A stretch of DNA of 52,415 bases from assembly GCA_002110465.1 (NCBI GenBank), contig NEED01000070.1, positions 1 to 52,415 of the forward strand, in the 5' to 3' direction. Made by a program: the position numbers and the translations under genes. The notes under the pieces were generated by a model, which worked only from the letters and a program-made list of their open reading frames with translations, searched no databases and was not told the origin of the DNA. Source of the DNA: an unicellular cyanobacterium SU2 (GTDB lineage Bacteria > Cyanobacteriota > Cyanobacteriia > Cyanobacteriales > Microcystaceae). Shown here one piece after another: positions 29,206-38,235 of this stretch. The number at the start of each line of letters is the position of its first letter. Within the stretch, counting starts at the first letter, position 1.

Positions 29206-30687
29206 ATGAATAAGTTTAATCGTCGCCAATTTATTGCTTTAGCGATAGGGAGTGGAAGTATCACTGCGGGAACAACACTTTGGTTCAAAAAAAGTAACTC
29301 TCAGGAATATAGAACCAAAGAATCTTTGAATTCTCCTAAAGTTTATCAAAGTCAGGATGGATTATTAGAGGTTAATTTAGAAGCTAATTATACGAGGGTG
29401 AATTTAGCAGGTAAGACAGCCTATTTGTTAACTTACAATGGACAAATTCCCGCTCCTCGTTTAGAAGTAAAACCTGGTGATCGCGTTCGGATTAAATTAA
29501 CTAATAAATTACAGCAACCAACGAATTTACATTATCATGGGTTACATCTTCCCCCCACCGGTAAAGCGGATAATGTCTTTGTTAGAATTAATCCCCAAGA
29601 AACCTTTATCTATGAGTTTGAAATTCCCTCAACTCACAAAGCAGGAACCTTTTGGTATCATCCTCATGTACACGGTTATGTGGCGGATCAATTATCAGGA
29701 GGATTGGCGGGGTTATTTATTATTAGAGGAGACTTAGATGAGATCCCCGAAATTAAAACAGCAAAAGAAGAATTTTTAGTATTACAAGATTTTTCTTTGG
29801 ACAATCAAGGTAGATTATATTCCTCAGATTACATGAATCTTATGGCAGGAAGAGAGGGAAATGTCATTACGATTAATGGCCAAATAAATCCGACTTTTAG
29901 CCTCAATAAAAATGGGTTATTACGCCTAAGAATACTCAACGCTTCTACTTCTCGTTTTTACAATCTCTCTTTAGAAAATCATCCTTTTTATCTCATTGCG
30001 ATGGATGGTAATACCATTAGAAACCCAATAGAACAAACAGAGTTACTCCTAACTCCTGGACAAAGGGCAGAAATATTAGTAAAAGGGAAGCAAACACCCA
30101 GACCTTATCGTTTGCTTAATCTTCCTTATAATCGAGGAGGAATGGGTATGATGGGTGGTGGTATGATGGGTGGTAGAATGGGGGGGATGATGCACGGAAG
30201 ACAAGACTTTAATAATCCCACTGTCCTAGGGAAAATTCAATATGATGGGATTAGTGAAGATATATCTTTACCGACTCAACTAACATCAATTAATAATTTA
30301 TCTAAATCTGATAAAACCAGACGTTTTACCCTTAATCATGGAATGTTTCCAGGGGTAGGAATGGCATTTTTAATTAATAATCAACCTTACGATCATCAAC
30401 GAATTGATACCCAAGTCAAAGTGAATACGGTGGAGGACTGGGAATTAATTAATACAGGAGTCATGGATCATCCTTTTCATCTTCATGTAAACTCTTTTCA
30501 AGTAATTAGTCGTAATGGGATTAATGAACCCTATCCTACTTGGCGAGATACGGTTTTAGTTCGTCGAGGAGAAACGGTTAAAATTCGGATTCCCTTCCAA
30601 GATTTTACCGGTAAAACCGTTTACCATTGTCATATTTTAGACCATGAAGATTTAGGAATGATGGGGAACTTAGAAATTGTTAGTTAA
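29206..30687 (+). CDS. Tat-exported multicopper oxidase, CueO/CotA type
   Basis: A 493-residue three-domain multicopper oxidase. The N-terminal NRRQFIALAIG is a twin-arginine signal. Copper ligands are visible: HYHGLH (109-114), WYHPHVH (150-156), HPFHLH (422-427) and HCHILDHEDLGMM (H474-C475-H476, H480, axial M485). A Met-rich run with many M and G residues lies at about 312-332, between domains 2 and 3, where CueO also has its Met-rich insert. The likely role is periplasmic oxidation of Cu(I) to Cu(II) using O2. The pairing with the DUF411 protein supports copper detoxification. It could also be a bilirubin-oxidase-like enzyme. No clear Shine-Dalgarno sequence precedes the ATG. Confidence 0.9.
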   Translation: MNKFNRRQFIALAIGSGSITAGTTLWFKKSNSQEYRTKESLNSPKVYQSQDGLLEVNLEANYTRVNLAGKTAYLLTYNGQIPAPRLEVKPGDRVRIKLTNKLQQPTNLHYHGLHLPPTGKADNVFVRINPQETFIYEFEIPSTHKAGTFWYHPHVHGYVADQLSGGLAGLFIIRGDLDEIPEIKTAKEEFLVLQDFSLDNQGRLYSSDYMNLMAGREGNVITINGQINPTFSLNKNGLLRLRILNASTSRFYNLSLENHPFYLIAMDGNTIRNPIEQTELLLTPGQRAEILVKGKQTPRPYRLLNLPYNRGGMGMMGGGMMGGRMGGMMHGRQDFNNPTVLGKIQYDGISEDISLPTQLTSINNLSKSDKTRRFTLNHGMFPGVGMAFLINNQPYDHQRIDTQVKVNTVEDWELINTGVMDHPFHLHVNSFQVISRNGINEPYPTWRDTVLVRRGETVKIRIPFQDFTGKTVYHCHILDHEDLGMMGNLEIVS

Positions 30688-30912
30688 CCTAAAAAATCAG
30701 ATGAGTTTAAATTTGATTTAATATTATCTAAAATTAACCTTAAGTTCGGGTTAAGCTCATTGAGGTAAAATTTGGCTCTCCCGTACTTAATGGTTATATA
30801 GCAATTCCCATACTTATGAGGTGCAAAGTTTTTTAATTTTTGGGAACGCCTGAATAGGTAATACATTAAAGTTTACCTCATGAGTCCGAGAAATCTTCTA
30901 ATGAATTAGGAG

Positions 30913-31956
30913 TTAAACCGATAGTAATTCCTCTTCTGTTGAATGATCTTGAAGTAATCCAATGAGTAAAGAAGCAGGAGGTTCTTTATAAGGCCAAGCA
31001 AACGCATGACGAAACGCTGCATCTTGACAAGCTTGTAATTGATGAAAATCAATAACATCTTGAGTCAATAAATTTTCGTATTCAAAGGGAAGACGGACAT
31101 TATGTAATCCTGCATTATCCGTACAAATCGCAATATCGACTCCTGCATCAAAACAGCGATCAAATACGACTTTTAATTCTTTTAAATCCTCTAGTGTTCC
31201 TGTCTTTAAATAAGTGGTGGGACAGACTTCTAAACATTGCTTTGATTGAGCAATTTCTGGCAATAATTCAGGATACTTTAAAGGAATTTGAATGCCGTGA
31301 CCAATTCGCATGAGATAGGGTAAAAGTTCTCGATAACAACCGTTCGGGGTTTCGTAAAGATGTCCGGTGGTTTTTAATCCCAAAGAATGGGCATACTGAT
31401 ACAAACTGGTAAATTCTTCTAATCTTTCTCCGTAATGGGAGTCTCCCCCTGCGACATCAATGGCACAAACATAATCCTTCATATTAGCTGCCAAATCAAC
31501 GATCGCCTTATTCACTTCATAAGGTAAGCGAGAGTGCATACAGAGAATTTGGCTAATAATGATGGGATATTCCTTAACTTGAGTGGCTTTCCCGACAATT
31601 TCCACAATATTTGTCATGCTGTCAATGCGTTCTGATTGACTCAAATGGTCAGGGGTGCGTAAATAAGGAGTGTAGCGCAATTCTAAATAGGCTAAATTCT
31701 CAAAAATATAAGCCCCCCGAATTAATCGATAAATAAAATAGGGAAGGGTTTGTTCGGTTTGAACCTTCTCAACAAGAGTGTGTAACTCTAAATATTCATC
31801 AAGGGTATTGCGTTCACGAGTGTAAAATTCTTCAAATCCTGGGTATTCAGGAAATCGCTGTGCCATTTCTACATCATGGCGTTTAAAATATCGCCAGAGA
31901 ATGCGAGGAACCACAGATCCTCCTAAATGACGATGTAAGTCCGCGTATAAAGCCAC
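30913..31956 (-). CDS. Adenosine-deaminase-like amidohydrolase
   Basis: A 347-residue TIM-barrel amidohydrolase. Metal and catalytic positions of adenosine deaminase can be traced: H8 and H10 in DLHRHLGGS, H199 and E202 in TGHLYE (same spacing as HAGE), H220 in RIGHGI and D280 in CTDNAG. The second Asp of the usual TDDP motif, which contacts the purine ring, is replaced by Asn281. So the enzyme is probably active but on an altered substrate (inference). It is cytoplasmic with no signal peptide. GAGG lies a few bases before the ATG at 31956. No nucleoside-related neighbours are present. Confidence 0.8.
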   Translation of the reverse strand: MALYADLHRHLGGSVVPRILWRYFKRHDVEMAQRFPEYPGFEEFYTRERNTLDEYLELHTLVEKVQTEQTLPYFIYRLIRGAYIFENLAYLELRYTPYLRTPDHLSQSERIDSMTNIVEIVGKATQVKEYPIIISQILCMHSRLPYEVNKAIVDLAANMKDYVCAIDVAGGDSHYGERLEEFTSLYQYAHSLGLKTTGHLYETPNGCYRELLPYLMRIGHGIQIPLKYPELLPEIAQSKQCLEVCPTTYLKTGTLEDLKELKVVFDRCFDAGVDIAICTDNAGLHNVRLPFEYENLLTQDVIDFHQLQACQDAAFRHAFAWPYKEPPASLLIGLLQDHSTEEELLSV

Positions 31957-32317
31957 AGAAACCTCCTGATAAATTGGGTTAAAATTATTTTAGCTAACCG
32001 CCGAGAATGCCGGCACTGTAGCGAAAAATCAGCACTCGGATGAGAGACAGGTCAATCAAAGGGCTTCGGTGAGCCTGGCCGAACTCCGAACGGTTCAAGA
32101 TTCGTAGTCAAGACTTTAGTCCGATCACAGATTTATATAATATTATGTAGTCTGAGATCTTGCACCTGACCTTGACAACTCGATTTTGACTGACCTCAAT
32201 GGCAAGGAAGTCAATGGGGTTTCAGCCCTTCAAAATGGGATTTTGTGTACTTTTTAAGCTTGGTGCAAGATGTGAGTAGTGTAAAAATGAAAAAGATTAA
32301 CATCACTTAATCTATCC
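31957..32317. other. 361-base intergenic region with repeats
   Basis: The region separates two divergent genes. It contains a GTAGTCAAGACTTTAGTC repeat (32104-32121), the MITE-like copy B (32152-32276) and about 40 bases directly before the M16 gene. No gene is seen. Confidence 0.5.
32152..32276. mobile_element. MITE-like element, copy B (125 bp)
   Basis: The ends CTGAGATCTTGCACC (32152-32166) and GGTGCAAGATGTGAG (32262-32276) form terminal inverted repeats matching at 13 of 15 positions. There is no reading frame inside. It is the best-preserved of three copies in the window. Confidence 0.65.
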
Positions 32318-33790
32318 ATGACCCAAAACAAACCACTGAAACGTCTTCGCTGGCTTAGCCTAATTTGTATTACCACAGTCTTAGTTTTGATCTTGCGAGT
32401 TCCCGCGATCGCCCAAACTCCGGGCCACTATACCGAACTAGAATTCCCGCCCCTCCCTGAAATTACCATTCCCGACTACGAACGCTATGAACTCGATAAT
32501 GGAATGGTGGTCTATTTGATGGAGGATCACCAGTTACCTTTAGTGAGTGGAACCGCTATCATTCGCACCGGATCACGACTAGAACCCCCAGATAAACTAG
32601 GATTAGCAGAAATCACCGGAATGGTGATGCGAACAGGAGGAACCCAAGATCATCCCCCCAACGAACTCAACGAACTTCTTGAACAACGGGCAGCCCAGAT
32701 AGAGACCAATATTGGAACAGGGTCAGGGAAAGCAAGTTTTAACACCCTGACAGAAGACCTCGAAAAGGTTTTTAGCTTATTTGGGGAAGTAATTCGTCAG
32801 CCAGCCTTTGTCTCAGAACAACTCGAATTAGCCAAAACTCAATATAAAGGAGCTATTTCACGACGCAATGATGACCCCAAAGACATCGCTAGTCGGGAAT
32901 TCCGTAAGTTAGTTTATGGTGAAACCAGTCCTTACGCACGAACAGAAGAATACAGCACCATTAATAATATCTCCCGCGAAGATGTAATCGCTTTTCATCA
33001 AGACTATGTGCGCCCCGATCAAATGATTTTGGGAATTGTAGGAGATTTTGACCCCAAAGCGATGAAAACTTTAATTAGTGAAACCTTTGGAGACTGGAAA
33101 CCTCTAACCCCTAAACCAGACATTACCACCCCGTCTGCTCAACAGAAATATACTCAAGGACTCTTTTTAGTCAATCAACCCCAATTAACCCAAAGTAATG
33201 TGCTTGTCGGACATTTGGGAGGAGAATTGGATAGTCCTGACTATCCAGCGTTGAGTGTGTTAAATGGTGTTGTCAATGGGTTTGGGGGACGACTATTTAA
33301 TGAATTGCGATCGCGTCAAGGACTCGCCTACTCAGTCTATGGCGTTTGGAGTGCTGCTTATGACTATCCAGGGATGTTTTATGGGGGAGGCCAAACTCGT
33401 TCAGAGACGACCGTTCCTTTTGTGGAAGCGTTTATGAAAGAAATTGAACAGATACGGACAACACCCATCACAGACGAAGAACTCTCCCAGGCCAAAGAAT
33501 CGATTCTGAATTCTTTTGTGTTTAAGTTTGAGAACCCCAGTCAAACCTTATCCCGTCTGATGACCTATGAATATTACGACTATCCTAAAGACTTTATTTT
33601 TAGCTATCAACAGGGAGTCAAAGCCACGACCATCGAAGATATTCAACGGGTTGCTCAAAAATACCTGATTCCTGAAAAGATGGTTCTGTTAGTCGTGGGT
33701 AATGGCGAAGGGATCGAACCCCCTCTTTCTCGTTTAGGAAAAACCATCACCACCGTTGATATTACGATTCCTAACCCTGATAAAACCTGA
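32318..33790 (+). CDS. M16-family protein lacking the zinc motif
   Basis: A 490-residue exported M16B-fold protein with an N-terminal signal peptide ending near RVPAIAQT (about 33). The family's zinc motif HxxEH should lie in GLAEITGMV (95-103), but reads E98, G101 and M102, so it cannot bind zinc in the usual way. The C-terminal half keeps SRQGLAYSVYG, as in the substrate-binding partner subunits. Bacterial M16B enzymes usually work as a catalytic plus a non-catalytic subunit encoded side by side. Only the non-catalytic type is present here. It is predicted to be periplasmic or lumenal. Confidence 0.85.
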   Translation: MTQNKPLKRLRWLSLICITTVLVLILRVPAIAQTPGHYTELEFPPLPEITIPDYERYELDNGMVVYLMEDHQLPLVSGTAIIRTGSRLEPPDKLGLAEITGMVMRTGGTQDHPPNELNELLEQRAAQIETNIGTGSGKASFNTLTEDLEKVFSLFGEVIRQPAFVSEQLELAKTQYKGAISRRNDDPKDIASREFRKLVYGETSPYARTEEYSTINNISREDVIAFHQDYVRPDQMILGIVGDFDPKAMKTLISETFGDWKPLTPKPDITTPSAQQKYTQGLFLVNQPQLTQSNVLVGHLGGELDSPDYPALSVLNGVVNGFGGRLFNELRSRQGLAYSVYGVWSAAYDYPGMFYGGGQTRSETTVPFVEAFMKEIEQIRTTPITDEELSQAKESILNSFVFKFENPSQTLSRLMTYEYYDYPKDFIFSYQQGVKATTIEDIQRVAQKYLIPEKMVLLVVGNGEGIEPPLSRLGKTITTVDITIPNPDKT

Positions 33791-33813
33791 GTTTGGGGTT
33801 TGGGGTTTGGGGT
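33790..33813. repeat. Tandem GTTTGGG repeat
   Basis: Three consecutive copies of the 7-mer GTTTGGG begin right at the stop codon of the M16 gene. They are followed by GTTCAG. This type of simple repeat occurs widely in cyanobacterial intergenic DNA. Confidence 0.7.
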
Positions 33814-33850
33814 TCAGTATTATGTTTTGAGAACAACTGTATCTTATTCC

Positions 33851-34189
33851 CTATTCCCCATCAACGATTCCCTGAGTTTTGCAATCTGAATGCCTTTGAT
33901 CATAACCACACTGAAGCATCACGGTTTGTCCTTGTCTATCCTTTGCTTCACACAAAACTAACCCATTCCCATCCTTATCTTGCCCCTCACATTTCAAGGC
34001 ATCCAATTTATTACCGTGGGAAAAAGCTCTCAGGGTCCTGACAGCCGGTTTTCTAATTTGGCGATTTTCAGGGGTTTCTAGGAGGTTATGAAGGGCAATA
34101 ACCACTATAATTGTAAGGATTATAATTCCAATCATCAGATCAATGAGGACAAAACCTCGATTGTGTTTTCGGTTAAGTTTTAAGGGCAT
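33851..34189 (-). CDS. Type IV pilin-like (pseudopilin) protein
   Basis: A 112-residue protein with a class III signal sequence: a basic leader KLNRKHNRG, cleavage expected after Gly12, then FVLIDLMIGIIILT, the hydrophobic N-terminal helix. The conserved Glu at mature position 5 is replaced by Asp17. The short C-terminal part has four cysteines, which could form disulfides. It may be a minor pilin or pseudopilin in type IV pili or a type II secretion-like machine. No other pilus gene lies beside it; the rhomboid gene is upstream on the same strand, 69 bases away. Confidence 0.75.
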   Translation of the reverse strand: MPLKLNRKHNRGFVLIDLMIGIIILTIIVVIALHNLLETPENRQIRKPAVRTLRAFSHGNKLDALKCEGQDKDGNGLVLCEAKDRQGQTVMLQCGYDQRHSDCKTQGIVDGE

Positions 34190-34258
34190 TTTTTACTAAA
34201 TTTAGTTATTACTAAGTTGCTGATAAAAGGAGGCAAAAGTTTATGAATTTGAGCTATT

Positions 34259-34906
34259 TTAGGGAAAAAATCTTAATAGAATTAGGGTCATAAAAAACCC
34301 AATAATAAAACCAAATAAATGACTTAAAAAACTAATTTCTGGAATTAATAGATCTAGGGTAAATTGAAAGACAATGGCTAGTAACATAAATTGCAAGCGT
34401 CTCGTAGAAATTTGAGATCTTGCTTGCAAAAAGTGACGTAAAAGTAGAGCTAAAACACTGCCAAATAATCCCATTATAGAAGCAGAAGCCCCCACTAAAA
34501 TATAATCTAGATTGTTGGTTTTTAAAGCTACATAAGAAAAAGTAAACATGGCTCCTATCCCACTAGAGAAATAGACAATCAAATAATAATAAATACTCGT
34601 ATTTGATTCTACCAACCCTCCCAGAAAATAGAGTCCTATCATATTAACTAATAGGTGTAGCCAACCGTAATGAAGAAAATTAGCAGTGACTAACCGCCAA
34701 AATTCTCCTTGCCAGACGATACGGGGGACTAAAGCTCCCAAATGATATAAAGTTTCAAGATTTTCACTGCCACCTAAACTAACTTCTCCTAGAAAAAAGA
34801 GAAGGTTTATAAGAATTAAGCTTTGAGTTATTTTTGTTTTTCTTATCCTGAAGATAATTGGTTTTTTTACGTTAGCTTTTAATTGATTTTTGTTACTTTG
34901 TTTCAA
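34259..34906 (-). CDS. Rhomboid-family intramembrane serine protease
   Basis: A 215-residue membrane protein with about six transmembrane segments. Catalytic and structural residues are visible: HYGWLHLLVNM with N88 for the oxyanion hole, Ser141 in the GAS motif of GASASIMGLFG, and His196 in SHLFGFIIG. It cleaves proteins within the membrane; the substrate is unknown. The N-terminal 25 residues are basic. It is upstream of the pseudopilin-like gene on the same strand, so co-transcription is possible. Confidence 0.88.
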   Translation of the reverse strand: MKQSNKNQLKANVKKPIIFRIRKTKITQSLILINLLFFLGEVSLGGSENLETLYHLGALVPRIVWQGEFWRLVTANFLHYGWLHLLVNMIGLYFLGGLVESNTSIYYYLIVYFSSGIGAMFTFSYVALKTNNLDYILVGASASIMGLFGSVLALLLRHFLQARSQISTRRLQFMLLAIVFQFTLDLLIPEISFLSHLFGFIIGFFMTLILLRFFP

Positions 34907-35015
34907 AAAGATTTAGGTAAAATTCAAATTGTTAATGATGCAAGTAAATATTTTTTTTAGAAAGAGCTTTTAAAAAGCAGATATCTAAGCCCTTTCTAAG
35001 TTCGTTTCTACTATT

Positions 35016-35207
35016 CTAGTTACTTAAATTATCATTATTTTCTGGAAAAGTGAATTCAAATTCATCAATCAATTCATCAAGTTCTTCAATTGCTTGCTTA
35101 ACATCAACGCTCAAAATACCTAAATTGGGTTTGTCAAGGAGTTGTACTAAAAATTCTCGCTTACTTTCGATGGCTTTAACTTTTTCCCGAATGGTATCTG
35201 GATTCAT
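35016..35207 (-). CDS. Small helical protein of unknown function
   Basis: A 63-residue acidic protein that looks fully helical (charged E, K, D and R with regular L and V). A very good Shine-Dalgarno sequence AGGAAAG lies 5 bases before the ATG at 35207, which supports it as a real gene. No family is recognised. It has no membrane segment. Confidence 0.6.
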   Translation of the reverse strand: MNPDTIREKVKAIESKREFLVQLLDKPNLGILSVDVKQAIEELDELIDEFEFTFPENNDNLSN

Positions 35208-35448
35208 TTTATCTTTCCTAAAACTAGAGTCAATTTTAGCATAACCAATATTGTAATTCTCCGCTAGGGTCTCAAAAATTTTTCCAAAGCAAAATGTCTA
35301 TTTTAATGACATATTATGCTGTTGATTAAGATGAAGCCAGCCCCACAACGAACCAATAGTTTTTCCGAGTCTAGAACAAGTGCTTTTCTTTATTACTCCG
35401 AGCAAGGATAATAAATATTGGAGCGATCGCATTTATCAGAGGATTTTT

Positions 35449-36000
35449 ATGTTACGAAAAATTTCACTAGCATCATTAGGACTAACGGTAGGAGGAATTT
35501 TAACCCTGATTGGCTTTGTGGCCTACGCTCAGGGAAATGCCACTCTTAATTTAGCAGGATTTTTCTATGGTGTTCCTATTTTACTGGGGGGGTTAGCCCT
35601 CAAAGCAGCAGAATTGAAACCAACACCATGGAGTCAACCCACATCCCCAGACGTATTAGTCCTCAGAGACAAACAGGCTACCGAGACTCAAAACCAGATT
35701 CGCAAAGACGTTACCCGTTATCGTTACGGACAAGAAGCTCATCTTGATGAGTCTCTAGAAAGGTTGGGGTTAAGTCCGACGGATGAAGAAAGACCGGTAT
35801 TAGTCGCCTTGCGAGAAGGGGTAATTGATGATAACTATTCCTTAATCCTAGAGTTTGAGTCTCCGTTTATTTCCCTAGAAAAATGGCTTGAAAAACGAGA
35901 AAAAATCGAAAAATTCTTTGGTCCAGAGATTTATGTAAAGATTGAAAAAACGGAAGAAAATATAGTTGAGGTTGCTTTAATTTCTGTGGCTAAAAATTAG
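35449..36000 (+). CDS. DUF2854-family membrane protein
   Basis: A 183-residue protein conserved in cyanobacteria and chloroplasts (DUF2854). Two transmembrane segments near the N-terminus (about 8-28 and 36-54) precede a soluble C-terminal domain with DVLVLRDKQATETQNQIRKDVT and RYRYGQEAHLDE. The function is not established. The frame extends back to a GTG at 35380, but AGAGGA lies 5 bases before the ATG at 35449, so this start is chosen. A HIP1 site lies just upstream of it. Confidence 0.85.
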   Translation: MLRKISLASLGLTVGGILTLIGFVAYAQGNATLNLAGFFYGVPILLGGLALKAAELKPTPWSQPTSPDVLVLRDKQATETQNQIRKDVTRYRYGQEAHLDESLERLGLSPTDEERPVLVALREGVIDDNYSLILEFESPFISLEKWLEKREKIEKFFGPEIYVKIEKTEENIVEVALISVAKN

Positions 36001-36041
36001 TGTTAAAAATACTTGACTACGAACGCCGAACACAGGTTGAT

Positions 36042-37166
36042 TTAAGTCCCATTAGTAGGGCGACCCCGATAACGGAATTCATTATCTGTTTCTAAGTGTA
36101 TTTCTTGTCTTAAGTCTCCGAGAACTTCAGGCTCTGATGGCACACTGTTATCGAATAGTTGCGGTAAGATCTCTGACTGTAACGGTGTTGTATCTAAAGA
36201 TTGTAAAGCAGTCTGTAATTTTTTGACGGTGCGACTGATTTCCCCTTCTAGAAGACCTGTCAGCACCTTACCCGCTTTGATCAATAAGCAGATTTCTTGA
36301 CTACAATAAGCCAAGATAATATGACCCTTTTTACCTCGAATAGAAATCATTTCAATATCTTGCCAATTAAATTCATTTTGGGTACTTTGAGCGAGGTAGA
36401 GCATGGTTCCCGATATGATTGACGTACTATGTTCATCTAGTCCGATAGGAACACTAATGGGTTGTCCTTCTTGAGAAACTAAGGCCACTCCTTGAATACC
36501 AATCGGTTTAAGTGCTAGGTCTTGGAGAATGTTATCAATCGTCGGGGTCTTCATAAATGTCCTCTGACTAAACTGTAAACTAGATGGCAAAGGGATTAAT
36601 GCGTGATCAGCGTATTTATGATTCAAAGGATCACGATTAAGACTAGGGTTTTTAATATCTTCAGCAATAAACTGATTAATTAATTGTCCTTGTTGCCAAG
36701 CTTTTGCACTTTGCTCTCGAATATTTCTATTAATACAAACTCCTAAACGAGGTGATTGATAATGACAACTATCAGGAATAATAATGCTTTCTATATTAGG
36801 GGGAGGATTATGTCTATCAATAACAAGAACAGGACCGGCTTCTAAGCAATTCCAGAGAAGATTCAATTGAGAAATATCTAGTCGTCCAACTAAAAAGTAA
36901 CCGATAAAATAAGGAATATGGGAGCGTCCTAAATCATCACTACCATCATTATATAGCCAACCAAACAGAGTCTGTTCAAAAGAAAGTTGCTGAAGATAGA
37001 CTCCTCGATATCCAGCAGCCGGCGGATGATAAGGATTCCAGTATTGATAAACAATGTTTTGTATAAAAGCTTGTTGTATTTCTGGAGAAATGGATGGACT
37101 CACACAAGAGGTAAATCCCACCCTTGAAAAACTGGTATAAATGATTTGCTCAACCAATAAAGGCAT
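36042..37166 (-). CDS. Roadblock/LC7 protein with GAP1-N2-like N-terminus
   Basis: A 374-residue two-part protein. The C-terminal part (about 210-325) looks like a Roadblock/LC7 domain: an initial helix IDNILQDLA, the strand pair GVALVSQEGQPISVP, a central helix and the strands IEMISIRGKKGHIILAYC. Such domains bind small GTPases (as MglB does MglA). The N-terminal 200 residues begin EQIIYTSFSRVGFTSCVSPS, reminiscent of the GTPase-associated protein 1 type-2 N-terminal domain; this match is from memory and unproven. It is 34 bases downstream of the PstS-like gene and in the same direction as a TPR GTPase, so a three-gene GTPase system is likely. No membrane segment is seen. Confidence 0.65.
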   Translation of the reverse strand: MPLLVEQIIYTSFSRVGFTSCVSPSISPEIQQAFIQNIVYQYWNPYHPPAAGYRGVYLQQLSFEQTLFGWLYNDGSDDLGRSHIPYFIGYFLVGRLDISQLNLLWNCLEAGPVLVIDRHNPPPNIESIIIPDSCHYQSPRLGVCINRNIREQSAKAWQQGQLINQFIAEDIKNPSLNRDPLNHKYADHALIPLPSSLQFSQRTFMKTPTIDNILQDLALKPIGIQGVALVSQEGQPISVPIGLDEHSTSIISGTMLYLAQSTQNEFNWQDIEMISIRGKKGHIILAYCSQEICLLIKAGKVLTGLLEGEISRTVKKLQTALQSLDTTPLQSEILPQLFDNSVPSEPEVLGDLRQEIHLETDNEFRYRGRPTNGT

Positions 37167-37200
37167 AGAAAATAAGGATTATCATTACTAAAATTGGCGA

Positions 37201-38235
37201 TTAACGAAGACTAATAAATCCTGCTTTAACAACTAACGCTTGACCCTCATCCGTTAATAAAAGCTTGGCATAAGCCGTTCCAGCTTGCTCATCTACTTGG
37301 CCATTTCGTTTAATAATGACAAATAAACGACGGGTCATGGGATAATCTCCAGTACGAAAGACGTTGTGATTAAGTTGATTACGTTGCTTAGGACAATTAG
37401 ATTGAGAAACGAGAGGGAGTTTATAGGGAGTGACCCATTGTCCTGGTTTTGAGCCTAATGACAAAGGTTTTATCCCACACTGGGGAATAAGTTCTGGGGC
37501 AGATGCATAATAAATTCCTCCTTGATTGTTTGAGACTTTTCTCATCGCTTCGGTTGTGGTAGAAATAATCTGAGTATTTTTTCCAAATTGTTGCCCTAAC
37601 AAAACATTATTAACAAAAAATTCTGCTGTTCCTGATTCTTGTTGATCTTTGCTATAGGGAGTAATTAATAAATCTTGACCACCAACTTGACTCCAGTTGG
37701 TAATTTTTTGAGTATAGATTTTTTGTAATTGTTCAATGGTTAGTCTTGAAACATTCAATTGAGGATGAACCCCTACCACAATAGCATCAATAGCAATTGG
37801 AACTTCTTCTAAGGTAAACCCCATAGATTTTGCTTGTTGATATTCTTTTAAGTTAAGGGGTCGAGAAGACTGGGAAAAAGACAACTGATTATCTAATAGC
37901 ATTTTAATGCCAGTCCCAGAACCTGGATCGCCAGTAATGGGATCGGTGTATCGTAACTTAAATTGAGGTAAGGTTTTTTGAATTATTGGATCAATTTCTT
38001 GTCGAAGAGGAACCCAAGTTGTACTACCACCATAATTAAATAATCCTGAAGGAACATTAGGAACAGACTCAAAGGTTGGGATCGGTGATATTCCTGAAAA
38101 AATTGGTTTAAATCGGGAATTTTTTGAGGGTTTAACGCCAAGTTGCCAAAGTGCTAACCCAGAAACCATACCTAAGATTATACTTGTGATGACAATCGCA
38201 AAAAGTAAGAAGAAAGGTCTAGTTTTGAGTAACAT
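37201..38235 (-). CDS. Membrane-anchored PstS-like binding protein
   Basis: A 344-residue protein with one N-terminal transmembrane segment (about 9-31) and a periplasmic-binding-protein-like domain. PstS-type ligand-binding features are seen: NYGGSTTWVPLR, DPGSGTGIKM, SQSSRPL and ESGTAEFF. No lipobox and no ABC permease or ATPase is nearby, so it is more likely a sensor or receptor than a transport component (inference). The TTG at 38244 is also in frame; the ATG at 38235 is preferred. The Roadblock/LC7 gene follows 34 bases downstream. Confidence 0.78.
   Translation of the reverse strand: MLLKTRPFFLLFAIVITSIILGMVSGLALWQLGVKPSKNSRFKPIFSGISPIPTFESVPNVPSGLFNYGGSTTWVPLRQEIDPIIQKTLPQFKLRYTDPITGDPGSGTGIKMLLDNQLSFSQSSRPLNLKEYQQAKSMGFTLEEVPIAIDAIVVGVHPQLNVSRLTIEQLQKIYTQKITNWSQVGGQDLLITPYSKDQQESGTAEFFVNNVLLGQQFGKNTQIISTTTEAMRKVSNNQGGIYYASAPELIPQCGIKPLSLGSKPGQWVTPYKLPLVSQSNCPKQRNQLNHNVFRTGDYPMTRRLFVIIKRNGQVDEQAGTAYAKLLLTDEGQALVVKAGFISLR

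Noticed and set aside
30684-30912. Minus-strand frame between the multicopper oxidase and the deaminase-like gene
   Set aside because: Overlaps repeat-like DNA (ATGAGGT/ACCTCAT arms) and shows no family signal.
33790-33813. GTTTGGG repeat as a functional telomere-like or G-quadruplex site
   Set aside because: Only three G-runs of the tandem are in phase and such repeats are common in cyanobacterial gaps; kept only as a repeat.
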